From Sordariomycetes sp. S80-01Y (Eukaryota; Ascomycota; Sordariomycetes), in contig JAXQJY010000032.1 in NCBI GenBank assembly GCA_037042185.1, forward strand, positions 1,488,001 through 1,552,000: 64,000 nucleotides of DNA. Reading direction: 5' to 3'. Both the position numbers and the translations under genes were made by a program. This document shows, piece by piece, positions 30,109 to 41,669 of this stretch. Position 1 is the first letter of the stretch. Each line of letters begins with the position of its first letter. The notes under the pieces were generated by a model. It was given only the letters and a program-made list of their open reading frames with translations, was not told where the DNA came from and searched no databases.

Positions 30109-31596
30109 ATGGCCGATCTCGACCTCGCGGTCGAGTCTTGGGTGTGGTATAGCCTGACATGGCTCGTGGTGATTGTGAGGATGTATGTTTTGCTCCTGGT
30201 GCTGCTTGGCCCACCGTGACTGACATTCCGCCCCAAGGTCCTCCCGGCGCATCCTGCTGGGCTCGTGGAGGAAACTGCAAGTTGACGATGCCCTCATGAT
30301 CCTCGCCATGGTTCGTTTGATCCTTCCCGCCCCGCCGGTGCATCCTAAAGCTCGAATCCCTGCGAAGATCACGACGACTGACTCTTGCGCTTGTATAGAT
30401 CACGGATACGGTGTTGATTGTTGGCATGAACATTGTGTCAAAGACGAGTAGTAACCTCATCGACCCGAACGACCCTACGCCCCTCGACGCAGACAACATT
30501 GCGGAGAGGAAGTTTGGGTCCAAGATGGTGCTGGTGGTTGAGCAGATGCAGTGCATCACCATCTGGCTCGTCAAGGCGTGCTTGCTGATCATGTACTACC
30601 GCTTGACGTATGACACCTTGCCTGAACAGAGTGCTCTGTGGATGCTAATACTTCCACAGGATGAGTTTGAAGCAGAACTTCGCCGTCAAGGTTCTCTCTG
30701 GATACGTTGCCGTTACCTTCGTGATCATGGAGATCCTCTACCTCGGGGTCTGGTGCAGGCCTATCCAGCAATATTGGGCTGTTCCCCCGGACAACAGTAA
30801 GCACCGCGGCCTCACCAGAGCACAAACAGTCAGCTTACACGCGTCTCAGCTCAATGCAGTGCCGCTACCAACCACTTGATCACCAACGCTGTGTTCAACA
30901 TCTCGTCCGACATCATGATCATAGTCATCCCGATGCCCATCTTCCTGCGGTCAACCCTTTCACTCCAGCGAAAGGTCGTGCTGTGTCTCGTCTTTGCTGT
31001 GGGAACCTTCACTGTGAGTTTTGCCTTATTTTCTGCTACGTGACTTATCTAACTTGTGCAAGATCATCTCTGCCGTATTGAACAAGTACTACAGCTTCAG
31101 CCAACCCTTCGGCTCGGATTGGACTTTCTGGTACATTCGCGAATCATCCACCGCTCTCATCGCCGCCAATCTGCCCTTGACCTGGACGCTCCTCCAGCGG
31201 CTCTTCAACCTGCGCTCGTTTGCCGAGAAGTACTCGAACCAGCACTCCGGCAATGTCATGTCATCTCACTTCCGTTCGGGGAACAACCGCACCAACAACG
31301 GAGGCCGATCAACCCTTCGAGGAACCCGTCATTCTGCCGTCGACAGGTCAAGGTCCGACAGCGAGGAGAGGATCAACGCTGGCTTCGCGATCCCATTGAA
31401 GATCTACCAGAAGCGAGAGGTGGAGATTAGCACTCAGGAAGCTGGAGATGAGGAGACGCAGAGGAAGATGAGAATGTCGTCTTCGGATTCGCTGCCGGAT
31501 GGTCTGAAGACCGTTGTCAACGTCAAAGGAGGACATTATAGCCGGCAATTTGAGGGGGAATCGGCATCCGAGAAGAGCGTTGGTGCTGTCGTATAA
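30109..31596 (+). CDS. 7TM rhodopsin-domain (Pth11-like) protein
   Basis: There are six exons: 30109-30182, 30238-30310, 30399-30607, 30660-30796, 30850-31013 and 31063-31596. The introns are 49-88 bp with GT-AG ends, and the product is 396 aa. The spliced protein has seven hydrophobic helices, including WYSLTWLVVIVRM, DALMILAMITDTVLI, CITIWLVKACLLIMYY, VTFVIMEILYLGVW, DIMIIVIPMPIF, VVLCLVFAVGTFTII and STALIAANLPLTWTLL. WCRPIQQYW after helix 4 and CSAATNHLITNAVFNISSD before helix 5 are typical of the fungal rhodopsin-domain family. The C-terminal ~130 residues are Ser/Arg/Glu-rich and cytosolic. There is no CFEM domain. The role is unknown; some relatives act in surface sensing. Confidence 0.88.
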
Positions 31597-34282
31597 CGAA
31601 GTTTTCCAAACAGCCTCATAATGATTAGACTAATACCCTGCGTCCCAACGACGAACAACTTTCTTCACCCATGTTTAACGTCTCGACGAAGGCACTGTGC
31701 ATGTCGTTCACTATCTGTTGATACTCCGAGGAACCTCGTTCAGCTAATTCGTTATCAACATGAGCCGTTAGAGCACATGTGGGAGTTGACGGTGCTCCTG
31801 AGCACGGCTCTCAGAATACCTGCACCATTTCTCACTAGCGTCCTTCTTTTGACAGCCACACTCAGGTGGCACACTTTTCTTCAGACTTGACCGGAGGACT
31901 TTACCTAACGGCGATGACGGCAAGACCAGTGATCTTCAAGTGGTCCAATCTGCCGAGACCCTCCTCCGCTACTCCAGCTAGAACCCCTGGTCCACCATCC
32001 GACTCACCCGGTTCCACACCGAGTTCATTCAGATTGAACGTGGCCGCACTTTTAGCTCTTATCGGTTCAGTGGACTGAACCCGCACCTTGGAGAAGTCCG
32101 ACCCATCTTCTCGTCAAAGGCATTCTACTAGACAGTGACCATCATCTGGAACGCATCGACAAAAGTCTGCTGCGCCCTCACAAAGAGCATGCAGCAGCTA
32201 TGTGTTTGGAACAGTCATCGGTTCGTATCCCACGAGACTCTGCCCTCCAGACCGAGCCCCCTGGCTGACCCGCTCCACGTAGCCGAAAGACACGCCGACA
32301 GCCCCATACGTACAATTGATGTGGAACCACAGACGCGCCGTCTTACAGACCTGGAATAGCGGCGAGACGATCGACACTGGTAGCATTTTCGGTGCTGAAG
32401 AAACCGATGACTAGGAAGCGACTGCGCTGGGCCTATCGATCGGCTGTGCTGAACGCTTCTAGAGCGAGACGGATTCACTTCCGCATTGGCGTTCGAGCTG
32501 ATGGTTCGCATTTGATTATTCTTCTAGCCAAGAACTATGAGTGCACAGGCCACTGAATAGTGCGTTTGATCAGAACGGCAGGCTACCCCAAGGGGTTCTT
32601 GGCCTTGGGGTAAGTCCCGTGGAGAGACCAGCACGGACAGGTCGGCCATCACACCCCTGAGACAAAGACCCCAACCACCGTCTCCGGAACGCTTGCTTTC
32701 AGGAAGCGAATGACATGCTGCTCGACAATGGCGACACTTGGTTCCTGCAGCCAAGACCGCCCGGAAGTATTGAATACGATCAGTTGCAGGTTCCCTCCCA
32801 GCTTCAGCTAAGAGGGGACTGTCGATGGAACGATGACCATACGTACAGTGGAGATGATCAGAGTCACTGCATTTAGTAGAAAGTTGGAGGGCCATTTCGA
32901 CGACCTTGTCCCCGGAGTTGGGTCTCCAATCTGGCTAATGTCCCGAGAAGATGGTATACTCCGCGATGATAAGGGGCAGACCTCGCCCACCCGCGCTCCG
33001 ACACTCATCTGTCTACCTCAGCTCCGAATTGCAGACGGAATCATACCTGCGTTTGCGACGGGCGAAGTCAGTCTTGTTCTTAATTGCGGCTACTCTTTGA
33101 GAGTAATTGTGCGGCAGTCTGTGGCAGCGGGGCGAGGGGTGATTGTGCAGAGAAGTACAAAATCAGGGAAAAACAAAATCCTTGCATCTCAATTCTGGCT
33201 TGAAGTTTTCGTCCCATTCAAACTGCCCTGTGAAATACCCTAGTGGGTCCGCACTTGTTGATATGCTCTTTGCTTCTGTCGTTACCAGGCTTCTCTTCGT
33301 TCTAGGATCGTGGCAACCTCGTGTACAGTACACACCACAACCCATATCGAATCCGACCCTACAATCTTCCTTGGGCTCGCGCCATGTTATTGGGAATCCC
33401 TTCAATCAGATTTTCGAAGGAACGCCACGATATTCAGCACAACGGTGGGCCAAATGTTGGGCTTATGGAGGAACAGCCAACCCAATTGCTTGCTTGACCG
33501 CCGGCAACCTGATAAGGCATCTTCTTAAACCTGCACAGAATCTTTTAGTCGACAATGGCTACATGCTTGAGATTCTTTTCTCTTCGTGCGATCTTATTGG
33601 ACGCATCTACACTTGCAAATGGTATACTCGCGTGAGACCTCGTGTGGGACAGAGACCGGTATCGCTTTCTTCCCAAAGAAAAGAAGCACAGCCTCCAAAG
33701 TCTTTGCAGAAAAGCGCGGAATGAGATGACTGATCAGAAACTTCCGCTGGTAGGCATATGTACAAGCACTTTCTCATTCGCCTTCCAGCGTACCATCGTC
33801 GAATCATACTCTACAACGGCAAGAGTGAGGCACAACAGAGACAGCATTCTAACTGTGCCCAATATGTGAACCACGCCCTTTTACGAAATATTCTACTCTC
33901 ATCGACTGTTGAACCATAGTTCGTCCCGTTGAACTTCGCCAAGGACATCGATATAACTCATTATGCCGTTTAGTTGATGGTCATCAAGACGGGTGGGTGG
34001 TGTCGAGGTCTGCGTAAAGCAGTCGAATTGTTCGATTATCAGACTTGTGGCGGCACTTAGAGGGGCTACGCACAACACTGTTTGATACGACCTCGGCAAT
34101 TCAACGTCTGTAGAACAACAGTAACGCGTATTTAGGTGCAGAAAAAGAAAGAGGTGACTATTACAAAACAGTAGTACATGACCCTTACTCAAGATGGTAG
34201 GAAAGACAGCGCGGAGTGAAAGAGATATCTCTATTGCAGTACGTGGGTTTCTCAAGCTTTACATCAACGCGCCCAGTGATGA
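31597..34282. other. gene-poor stretch, 2.7 kb
   Basis: No convincing gene is seen. The longest frames (372 nt on minus at 32524-32895; 582 nt on plus at 33143-33724) have no domain, no codon bias I can see and no plausible splice partners. No repeat or element end was recognised. Confidence 0.4.
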
Positions 34283-34744
34283 TTATTGAGGTTCTCGGGC
34301 AACCTGTCTTTCGCGATGCCAACCATTTGCTGTCCCAGCAAACACCCCTACGCCCAGGGCGCCCAGTACTGCTCCCAAAGTACCCACTCCGTAAAAGGCC
34401 GGGCGGAACTGTCCTTGCTCAAGTAGTCGTAGCACCGAGAAGTAGCGCTTTGTGGCATAAAGCATAGAACCCGTGCCCAATGTCATTAGTGTCCCCACTA
34501 GGATCTTCGAGCCTAGTTGGTCATCTTGCTCGTCGTCATCCTTGGGTCGCGGTCTCAGAGTCCTGTCGTCGCGGCTCTCAGCCAGCTCGAATCGAGAGAA
34601 ACGTTCGATTGCAATACCGAGCGCGACGAAGCCGAGACCTGTCCTGGTCCAGGCTAGGTATGTGCGCTCCGAGGCGAGATGATCGCGGGCGACGGAGCCA
34701 GTGTTTTTGTAGACAGGGGCAGCGAACCGAGACCATGGCGCCAT
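34283..34744 (-). CDS. DUF202 membrane protein
   Basis: The product is a 153-aa intronless protein. The DUF202 (YidH-like) core is clear: RDHLASERTYLAWTRTGLGF leads directly into the first helix (FVALGIAIERF). A hydrophilic Asp/Arg-rich loop follows, then the helix KILVGTLMTLGTGSMLYATKRYF and a last helix AFYGVGTLGAVLGALGVGVFAG. Three membrane helices and the ERTYLAW signature are diagnostic of the family, whose biochemical role is not firmly established. The gene stands alone in a gene-poor stretch. The ATG at 34744 lies directly at the domain start, as is usual. Confidence 0.9.
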   Translation of the reverse strand: MAPWSRFAAPVYKNTGSVARDHLASERTYLAWTRTGLGFVALGIAIERFSRFELAESRDDRTLRPRPKDDDEQDDQLGSKILVGTLMTLGTGSMLYATKRYFSVLRLLEQGQFRPAFYGVGTLGAVLGALGVGVFAGTANGWHRERQVAREPQ

Positions 34745-37395
34745 GTTGTTGCTTCTTCAAAAGTTCTATGCAACAAAATCCACATATGCGCCGGGAAATG
34801 ATGATCGTGCCAAGAGCGCGGTGGTTTGATGAGATGGTGGAAAGTCTCGCTGTGAGCCTGACAACATACCTAGAGGAAGCAACAGAATGATTAGGTAATC
34901 AAATATCCTACAGATACAGCCACCACCCAGCACTTGCAGTCCGCATAGGTTGTTCTATCTGTCGCTTAAACGTGGAATTTTCTCTCAGGTGGTATTGGAT
35001 AGCCTGGGAAACTATTCAACCGTAGCTGAGCAGTTCTCATCCTACGTTCAGATCATCCCGCTAGTGATATCCACAACAACTCTCAAAAGCCCTAGAAGAC
35101 TATATGTGTAATTGTGGTAGTCATTAGCAATTACGGCAAAGGATATAAAATTTAATTGCACCAAATTGGCTTGACGCTTGAGGAAGTGAACGCCTTCCAG
35201 CTGTTCGGATGCAAACATCACAACCTGGTGTCGTGCGCGATCACGCGAGCCTTTCTGAGGTAGAAACCCGCGACATCTGACCTCGTTTTCAAGGCTGCCT
35301 CTTTTCGAAGAGTCATTTGCATTGGTTGTTCACCCGTTCTAAGCTTAGGGTAGTTCACCTGTAATATCCCCCCTTCCTCTCTCATCAACATATCCCTTCA
35401 GTGTTGGTACGATGGCTTATAGCCGCTCCCACACGGTAGCTTTGCCGGGTTCAATCAAAAGACACCTCCATCACAGATTGGTACATTATCCATGAAGTAG
35501 AGCTTGACCAAATTGACTTTGTGAGAATTTGCATACTAATGACAAAGCCGTGGACGAAACACATATGGCCTCTGTGGATACGTGGGACACTGACGTTGGC
35601 TCAACACGACAACGAGCAGCTGCGGGGGTAACGCTTTCAACTATTAAATATTGTAGAAATTAAGACTTATCAATTTCATGAGCGGCGATTAAGCTGCAGT
35701 AAAGGGTTTCATATCGCGGCACAGACAGGTGCCAGAACCACCAGGGGTGTAGTCACTTCAGGTTCACAGTAGAACCGCAACCTACCCGCCTGACACATAT
35801 TTGCGTCCTAGACCCGATGAAAACACATTCTTGAGCGTGAGATAATACCAGGGCAAGCTCAACCTCGCATATCAATATCTGCGTCAGTATGCATATGCGG
35901 CCACGCGATGTCGGTACACGATACCTGTCGAATGATTCAACATGTTCCATTGCAAAAGCAAACAGTCGGTATACCCATAAATCGGAAGCCAAATTCTACA
36001 AGCTTTCTATGCTTCAGCCGTCAGGCATCTGTCAAATTAAATGGGAGATAGCGAAGCTTAACCGTTACTTCGCATTGGATGATTGGTCTCTACAGCACAA
36101 CATAACGCTGTCTGAAAGCTTCTAGCAAAGAAATCCAGCTGCTTATCTTACCAACGAGCTCCTGAATCGCGAGTGCCAGATGAGTTTATAAAAGCGTCGG
36201 CGGGGGAAACTCATGCCCATGAGGTGGATTGTATCGGCAAGGCTAGGAGAATGAACCTCGCTTCCCACACCCCAGCGTACACCGCAAGACGGGTTCAATA
36301 TGCAAACAATGGCAGCACCGATAAGGAATTAGCTACCCAGTGGGAATGTTCTTTCCAGGTCCCCTTCCTGCTGCTATCGTGATCGACATTCGGCATGGGG
36401 ACTGATGCATCCACGCTTACCTCTGCATTTGAAGAACCGCTGTCGATGTCGGTCACTGATGCATCATGGAAACTTCGAGCTGCGTCTTTTGAGTGTTGTA
36501 TAATGAATGAAGGGTCCCTAGATCCATCCTTGCATCGTGCGATCAAGCACCGCGCTTCGTCTTGTGAGCTGCCACAGTCGCTGCCATTTCAAGAACTGGC
36601 TCTGAATACGGTGCTGACAATTCCATCAGACGCCGCATCGGGTCGCTTTGCTAGAAATGGCGTGACCGTTGGTCATACCGTCAGCCACCAATCGTCGCAT
36701 CCGAGCGGTGGTTGCAAGCAAATTCATCGAGAACAAGAGAAGACCGACTTGATTGATATCGGAAGGCCGAGCTCCACCAATCTCTATGGTAGATCTCGAC
36801 CCGCGTGAACGTCGTGTGTCTCGCGGCCCATCCCATTCGGAGTTCGGCTCGCGGGTGATTCCTCAGCCAGCCTTACATTAATCATACATGATCGCCGTGG
36901 AGGCTCGCAACCGAAGAGCCGCCCCCCAAAATCGCCGGCGCAGCGTGTGAACGAACCCGTCGAAGCTGCCGTGACACCCGAAGTAGGGTGCTTCCGTGCG
37001 GCAAACTACCCGCACAAGAGAGAAGACGTCAGCACTTTGCTCCATGTCACAGCGTCTGTGTGGGCGCTACGAAGAACCTTGACGTAACCACTCCTTCTTC
37101 TGATTAATCCCGGCGCGAACAGTGGGGTGTTAAATCCGAGTCGTCGTCCGTCCAGGACTAATGAGGGGACCTCGGGGCGCGAAAAGGCCGATTGCTTCTG
37201 CCGTTCTTCTGCTCGGAGCTATGACAGCTGTATAAAGAGATTTTGGGAGCACCTGGCAAGGCAGCGTTGAAATTTTGCAGCCAACACAGTCTGTCGGTAA
37301 TCATTGATCCTCTACGGAGCAGTGACACTCACGACGTCCGTCGACGAGCAGAAAATCAGAAATAATCATTTTCCCTCCGGGGAAGGGGTTGCAAA
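34745..37395. other. gene-poor, partly AT-rich stretch, 2.65 kb
   Basis: The part around 34900-36150 is visibly richer in A/T than the flanking genes and holds only short ORFs. A 137-aa frame at 36395-36808 (+) shows no domain. The distal part is the promoter of the DHA1 transporter, with a TATAAA at 37231-37236. Confidence 0.45.
37231..37236 (+). promoter_or_regulatory. TATA box candidate
   Basis: TATAAA lies about 160 bp upstream of the DHA1 transporter start codon, a usual distance for a fungal gene with a short leader. Confidence 0.4.
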
Positions 37396-39146
37396 ATGGT
37401 CAATCTGCAGCGAATAATGTCCTCGGCGGTCAACAAGCCGTACCGGACGAAGGACCTTTCGGCGAACGACACGCCCTACCTCAACGCAGACGGCCACATC
37501 GACTTTGCACCCGACGACATCGAGAACCCGCACAACTGGACGACACCGCGACGCACCCAGATTACAGTATGCGCTGTGTTGCTCGTCATGAACGCGACGT
37601 TCGCGTCGTCGTCGCCGAGCGGGTGTCTCCCGTCGATAGCGCAGCATTTTGGGGTATCGGAAATCGCAGCTGGCCTCACCATTACGCTGTTTCTCTTAGG
37701 CTATGTAGCCGGACCGCTCATCTTCGCGCCGCTGAGTGAGTTCTACGGCCGGCGATGGATCTTCTACATCACCTTTGCGTGCTACCTCGCCTTCAACTTC
37801 CTCTGCGCTTTTGCGCCAAACTTCGGAAGTCTTCTTGTCGGGCGCTTCCTGACGGGCACTTTCGTGTCGTCGCCTCTCAGCAACGCTCCGGGTGTCCTGG
37901 CGGATCTCTGGAACCCTCTGGAGCGAGGTAACGCTATGGCTGGCTTCTCGGCGCTGGTATACGTTGGTCCAGCTTTGGGCCCCGTAGTTGCGGGCTTCCT
38001 GCAGCTGAAGAAGAGCTGGGAGTGGTCCTTCTACGTCCTTCTTTGGCTGGGAGGGGTGTCAGCCCTGTTCATGCTCACGATTCCTGAAACCCATGGACCG
38101 ACGATACTAGTACACAAGGCCCGGCGCGTCCGAGCAGCCAAGATCCCAGGTTATGAGAACGTCAAAGCTCCGATGGAAGACAGCGACCGCACCCTCATTG
38201 GAATCTACAAGGTTGCGTTGACCCGACCCTGGGTCATCCTCTTCGACACAATTTCCTTCCTCTGCGCTGTATACATGTCAGTTGTGTACACGCTCCTCTA
38301 CATGCTGTTCAGCATCTATCCGATCGTCTTCCAGCAGAAGAGAGGTTGGAACTCGGGAGTTGGGGAGCTGCCCCTTGTTGGCACAGTTGTAGGCGCCGTG
38401 CTCGGTGGCTTCATTGTCATGATGGATACCCGCATTCGAAAGAAGAGAATTGAGAGAGGTGATGCAAAATTGGAGGATATGGAGCCCGAGGACCGCCTCC
38501 CATTAGCGATGATCGGTGGCATTGGGTTCCCGGTGACTATGTTCTGGTTTGCATGGAGTTCCGAGTACAAGTAAGTCAATCTTCCTTTGATCCTTTGACC
38601 AACATTGACATTTCCATCAGCTCTGTCCACTGGATCGTGCCCACCATTGCTGGAGCATTGCTGGCAACGTCCCTGCTCCTCATCTTCGTCGGATACCTCA
38701 ACTACCTCGTCGACACGTACCTCATGTACGCAGCCTCAGCCATCGCCGCCAATACTATTGCCCGTAGTGCCTGCGGCGCCGCAGCACCACTCTTCACCAA
38801 CCAAATGTTCGAGAAGCTCGGCGTTGGCGGTGGAGGCAGCCTTATTGGTGGTGTTGCCGCCCTTCTCGCCATAATCCCCTTCATGTTCTACAAGTACGGT
38901 AGACAAATCAGGATCCGGAGCAAATTCGCGCCTGTGAAAGATAGGAACGCCGTGAAGGAAAAGGACGAGGAGAGTGGCCTTCCATCAGGGTTCCAAGAGA
39001 GGCAGCCAGAGTCGAACGAGACATTGAGCTCGGACTCAACCAGTCTCCATAGCGATGATGCCGATAGAAGGGAAGATGCTTTGACCGGGGAGGGCCCCTT
39101 GAATGCTGTTCCTAGCAACAACTCCAGGAGGATGTCCGAGGGTTGA
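37396..39146 (+). CDS. MFS transporter, DHA1 drug:H+ antiporter type
   Basis: Exons are 37396-38570 and 38621-39146 with a 50-bp intron, giving 566 aa. The protein has the 12-helix major facilitator layout. DPENP-like DIENPHNWTTPRR precedes helix 1, LPSIAQHFGVS lies between helices 1 and 2, LGYVAGPLIFAPLSEFYGRR is the helix 2 to loop 2-3 signature of DHA1 (Tpo1/Flr1-like) carriers, and LVYVGPALGPVVAGFL is the antiporter motif in helix 5. The C-terminal ~80 residues are hydrophilic and Ser/Glu-rich. Export of drugs, polyamines or a secondary metabolite is expected for the group; the actual substrate is unknown. A second in-frame ATG follows seven codons on. Confidence 0.92.
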
Positions 39147-39919
39147 AAGCTTGGAAAATCAACATAGACAAGTCACTTATCATAATATTCCACCGGAAGT
39201 ACTCCATTGACGCATTGTGTACCTAGTGATGGGTTTATGCACGATATGTCATCTTAGGAAACCTATTCCTCCGTCGACTTTCATCATCCACCTTCTAATG
39301 CTGGGTAGATGTTGTGTAGAAGCTCCAGTTTTGCAACACCAAAAGATTCGAGCTTAGGGGATGCCTCTTAACTACGTATGCTCGTATGCCTTCCCGTTAT
39401 TCCCTCTTTGCCATACACCACTTCCAGCTTTGAAGCTTATGGTGACATTGAATGGCTAAATAGCTGCTCTCAGAGCCATAAGTCCCATCTCAGGTACTGA
39501 GAATCCCTCGCTTTTACCAAACAAGTGTGAACACTTCACCTTCTTGATCTTGTGATAAAGAACCTTGGGGGAGCTTACAACCAACATCTCCACCCAATAT
39601 GAAGTGCTCAGCACCACTCTTCAACCTAGTACCGCGCTACACCCAATTTCAGCACTTTGCCGCGTGGTAGGCTAGCTTCCTGTGATGACTAGCTACCTTA
39701 CACCATCGTTATTAACCCCTAGGGAAAGCATGGAGACTTCTTCTCCATGAATGATGGCCGTACTTAATGTTAAGGTTGACGGAACACTGCGTTGGGATAG
39801 CCAAAGTAAAGCTTGAAGTAAAATGATTCATATTTGTCCTCGTCGACCAATGCGACGTACGTGTACATGCTATGCTTATATTTCAGACAATACCCCCGAA
39901 CACCTGCGCTGAAGAACGC
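39147..39919. other. convergent intergenic region
   Basis: The stretch lies between two convergent transporter genes and holds no ORF of note. It is probably 3' UTRs plus spacer. Confidence 0.45.
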
Positions 39920-41669
39920 TTAAACTTGCTCTTGCCTGGTCGATCCAGCAATCAGATCATCACTGTTGTTGTTGCTCTTTTCCTTGGTACCGTCCACGCC
40001 GGCGGCGCCGGAAACGGACATGTGGCGGAAGTGGCTCTCGTCGCGCTCCTTGCGGGTAATGTAGCCGGGAGGAACCCACTTGGACGAGGTCCAGGGCTTG
40101 AGGTGGTCCTGGCCGTACATGAGATCGACATTCTCGAGCGACAGGGTGCGGGATTCGTAGAGGAAGAACCAGACGAGGATGGCGGCGCAGAAGTTGGTGG
40201 CGGCAAACACGAAGCCGTATGCGTACGAGATACCGGAGTCGGCGAGAGGAGTCAGGAAACCGACCATGACTGCAAGCGGTGTTAGCATACGCTGATGTAC
40301 CATCCAAGAATGAGAGTAGCTTACAATTGCCGAGCCAGTTACCAGCAGTGGCCAGCGAGGCCTGCTTGGCACGGGTACGTAGAGGGAAGGTCTCGCCAAT
40401 GACAACCCAGGCCATTGGGCCCCAGGTGCCGGCAAAAGACGCGATAAACATGCATGCCGAGACAATCATGACGATTCCAACAGTCTGGCTGGTGTTGGGG
40501 TCAATAGCAGTGCCCACAGAGGCGAAGATAAGTAGCCACGCAGATTGCCACAGGGCACCAATGAATAGAGGCCAGCGGCGTCCAAACTTCTCGACGACGT
40601 AAAGACCGTAGAAGGTCATGGCCACGTTGACGGCTCCCAGGATGAGCTGAACCATGATGGGATCGTCAATACCGGTGGAGGAGAAGATCGTGGCGCCATA
40701 GTAGAAGAAGTAGTTGACACCGGTCCACTGCTGAAGGAAATGGATGAAGATACCGAGGAAAGTGCGGTATACGAGCTTGGGAATGCCGGTGTTGGGGTTG
40801 AAACACTCAGCCCAGCTACCAGTGCCGACTTGACGCTCCTTCTCGAGGATTTCCCTCATTTCGTTGAGATCGTCCTCAACGAGGGGGTTCTGGGGGTCAT
40901 CCTTCAGGCCTCGGAGGCGAGACAAGGCCATGCGGGCATCCTCCCAGCGACCCTTCTGGGCGAGCCATCGAGGGGACTCGGGGACGATCATGATGCCTCC
41001 ACCGAGGGGCAGGGAGAAGAAGATTCCGAGACCGATGACGATGCGCCACGAGGCGTCAGACTCTTCGATCTCACGAACGCCATAGTTGATGATGTTGGAG
41101 ATGAGAATGCCAATGGTGATCATGAGCTGGTAAGAGGCGACGACGGCGCCACGGATCTCACGGGGAGAACTCTCGCTCTGGAACATGGGAACACCAACGG
41201 AAAGATTACCAACACCCAAACCGGCGACGAAACGACCCATCATCATGTGGACCCAAGAGTTCATGGCGGTGATCTGGATGACGTTGCCAATGATGAAGAT
41301 GAGGACACCGAAGGACATGGACTTGCGGCGGCCCCACCAGTCGGCAGTGTAGGCGCCAGAGAGAGCACCGATGAGCGAACCGATACTCATCAGGGAGACG
41401 AGGAGAGACTGAATGATGGAAACCCACTCCTTATCGCCCTCGGGTCCCTGGGCGAAGCGGTTCATGAAATCCTTGAACAGAAGCATGGCAGAAATTTGGC
41501 CAGTATCGTATCCGAAGAGGAAGCCACCGATGGAAGTTGTCACTCCCAACAGGATGGCCTCAGCACCGCAGTCGGCGCCATTGACCTTGATCGACCTGTT
41601 GCAGGCTTGTCAGTACTGTGCGCGAGGCAGCTTGCGGACATGGAAAGCAACGCACATGCGTCCCAACAT
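39920..41669 (-). CDS. MFS sugar transporter (hexose permease type)
   Basis: There are three exons: 41669-41656, 41595-40325 and 40269-39920, giving 544 aa. The first exon is only 14 nt; I place it because the acceptor at 41596 has a good CTGAC branch site and the join gives MLGRMSIKVNGADCG in frame. Sugar-porter signatures are present: GGFLFGYDTGQIS in helix 1, DWWGRRKS in loop 2-3, GRFVAGLGVGNLSVGVPMF, PESPRWL before the central loop, and QQWTGVNYFFYYG in helix 7. The second splice gives GNWLGNFMVGFLTP. The C-terminal tail is long and polar. It is probably a proton-coupled monosaccharide importer in the plasma membrane. Confidence 0.9.

Noticed and set aside
33143-33724. 193-codon frame on the plus strand
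   Set aside because: No domain, no membrane or signal pattern, no splice partner; composition looks like translated non-coding DNA.
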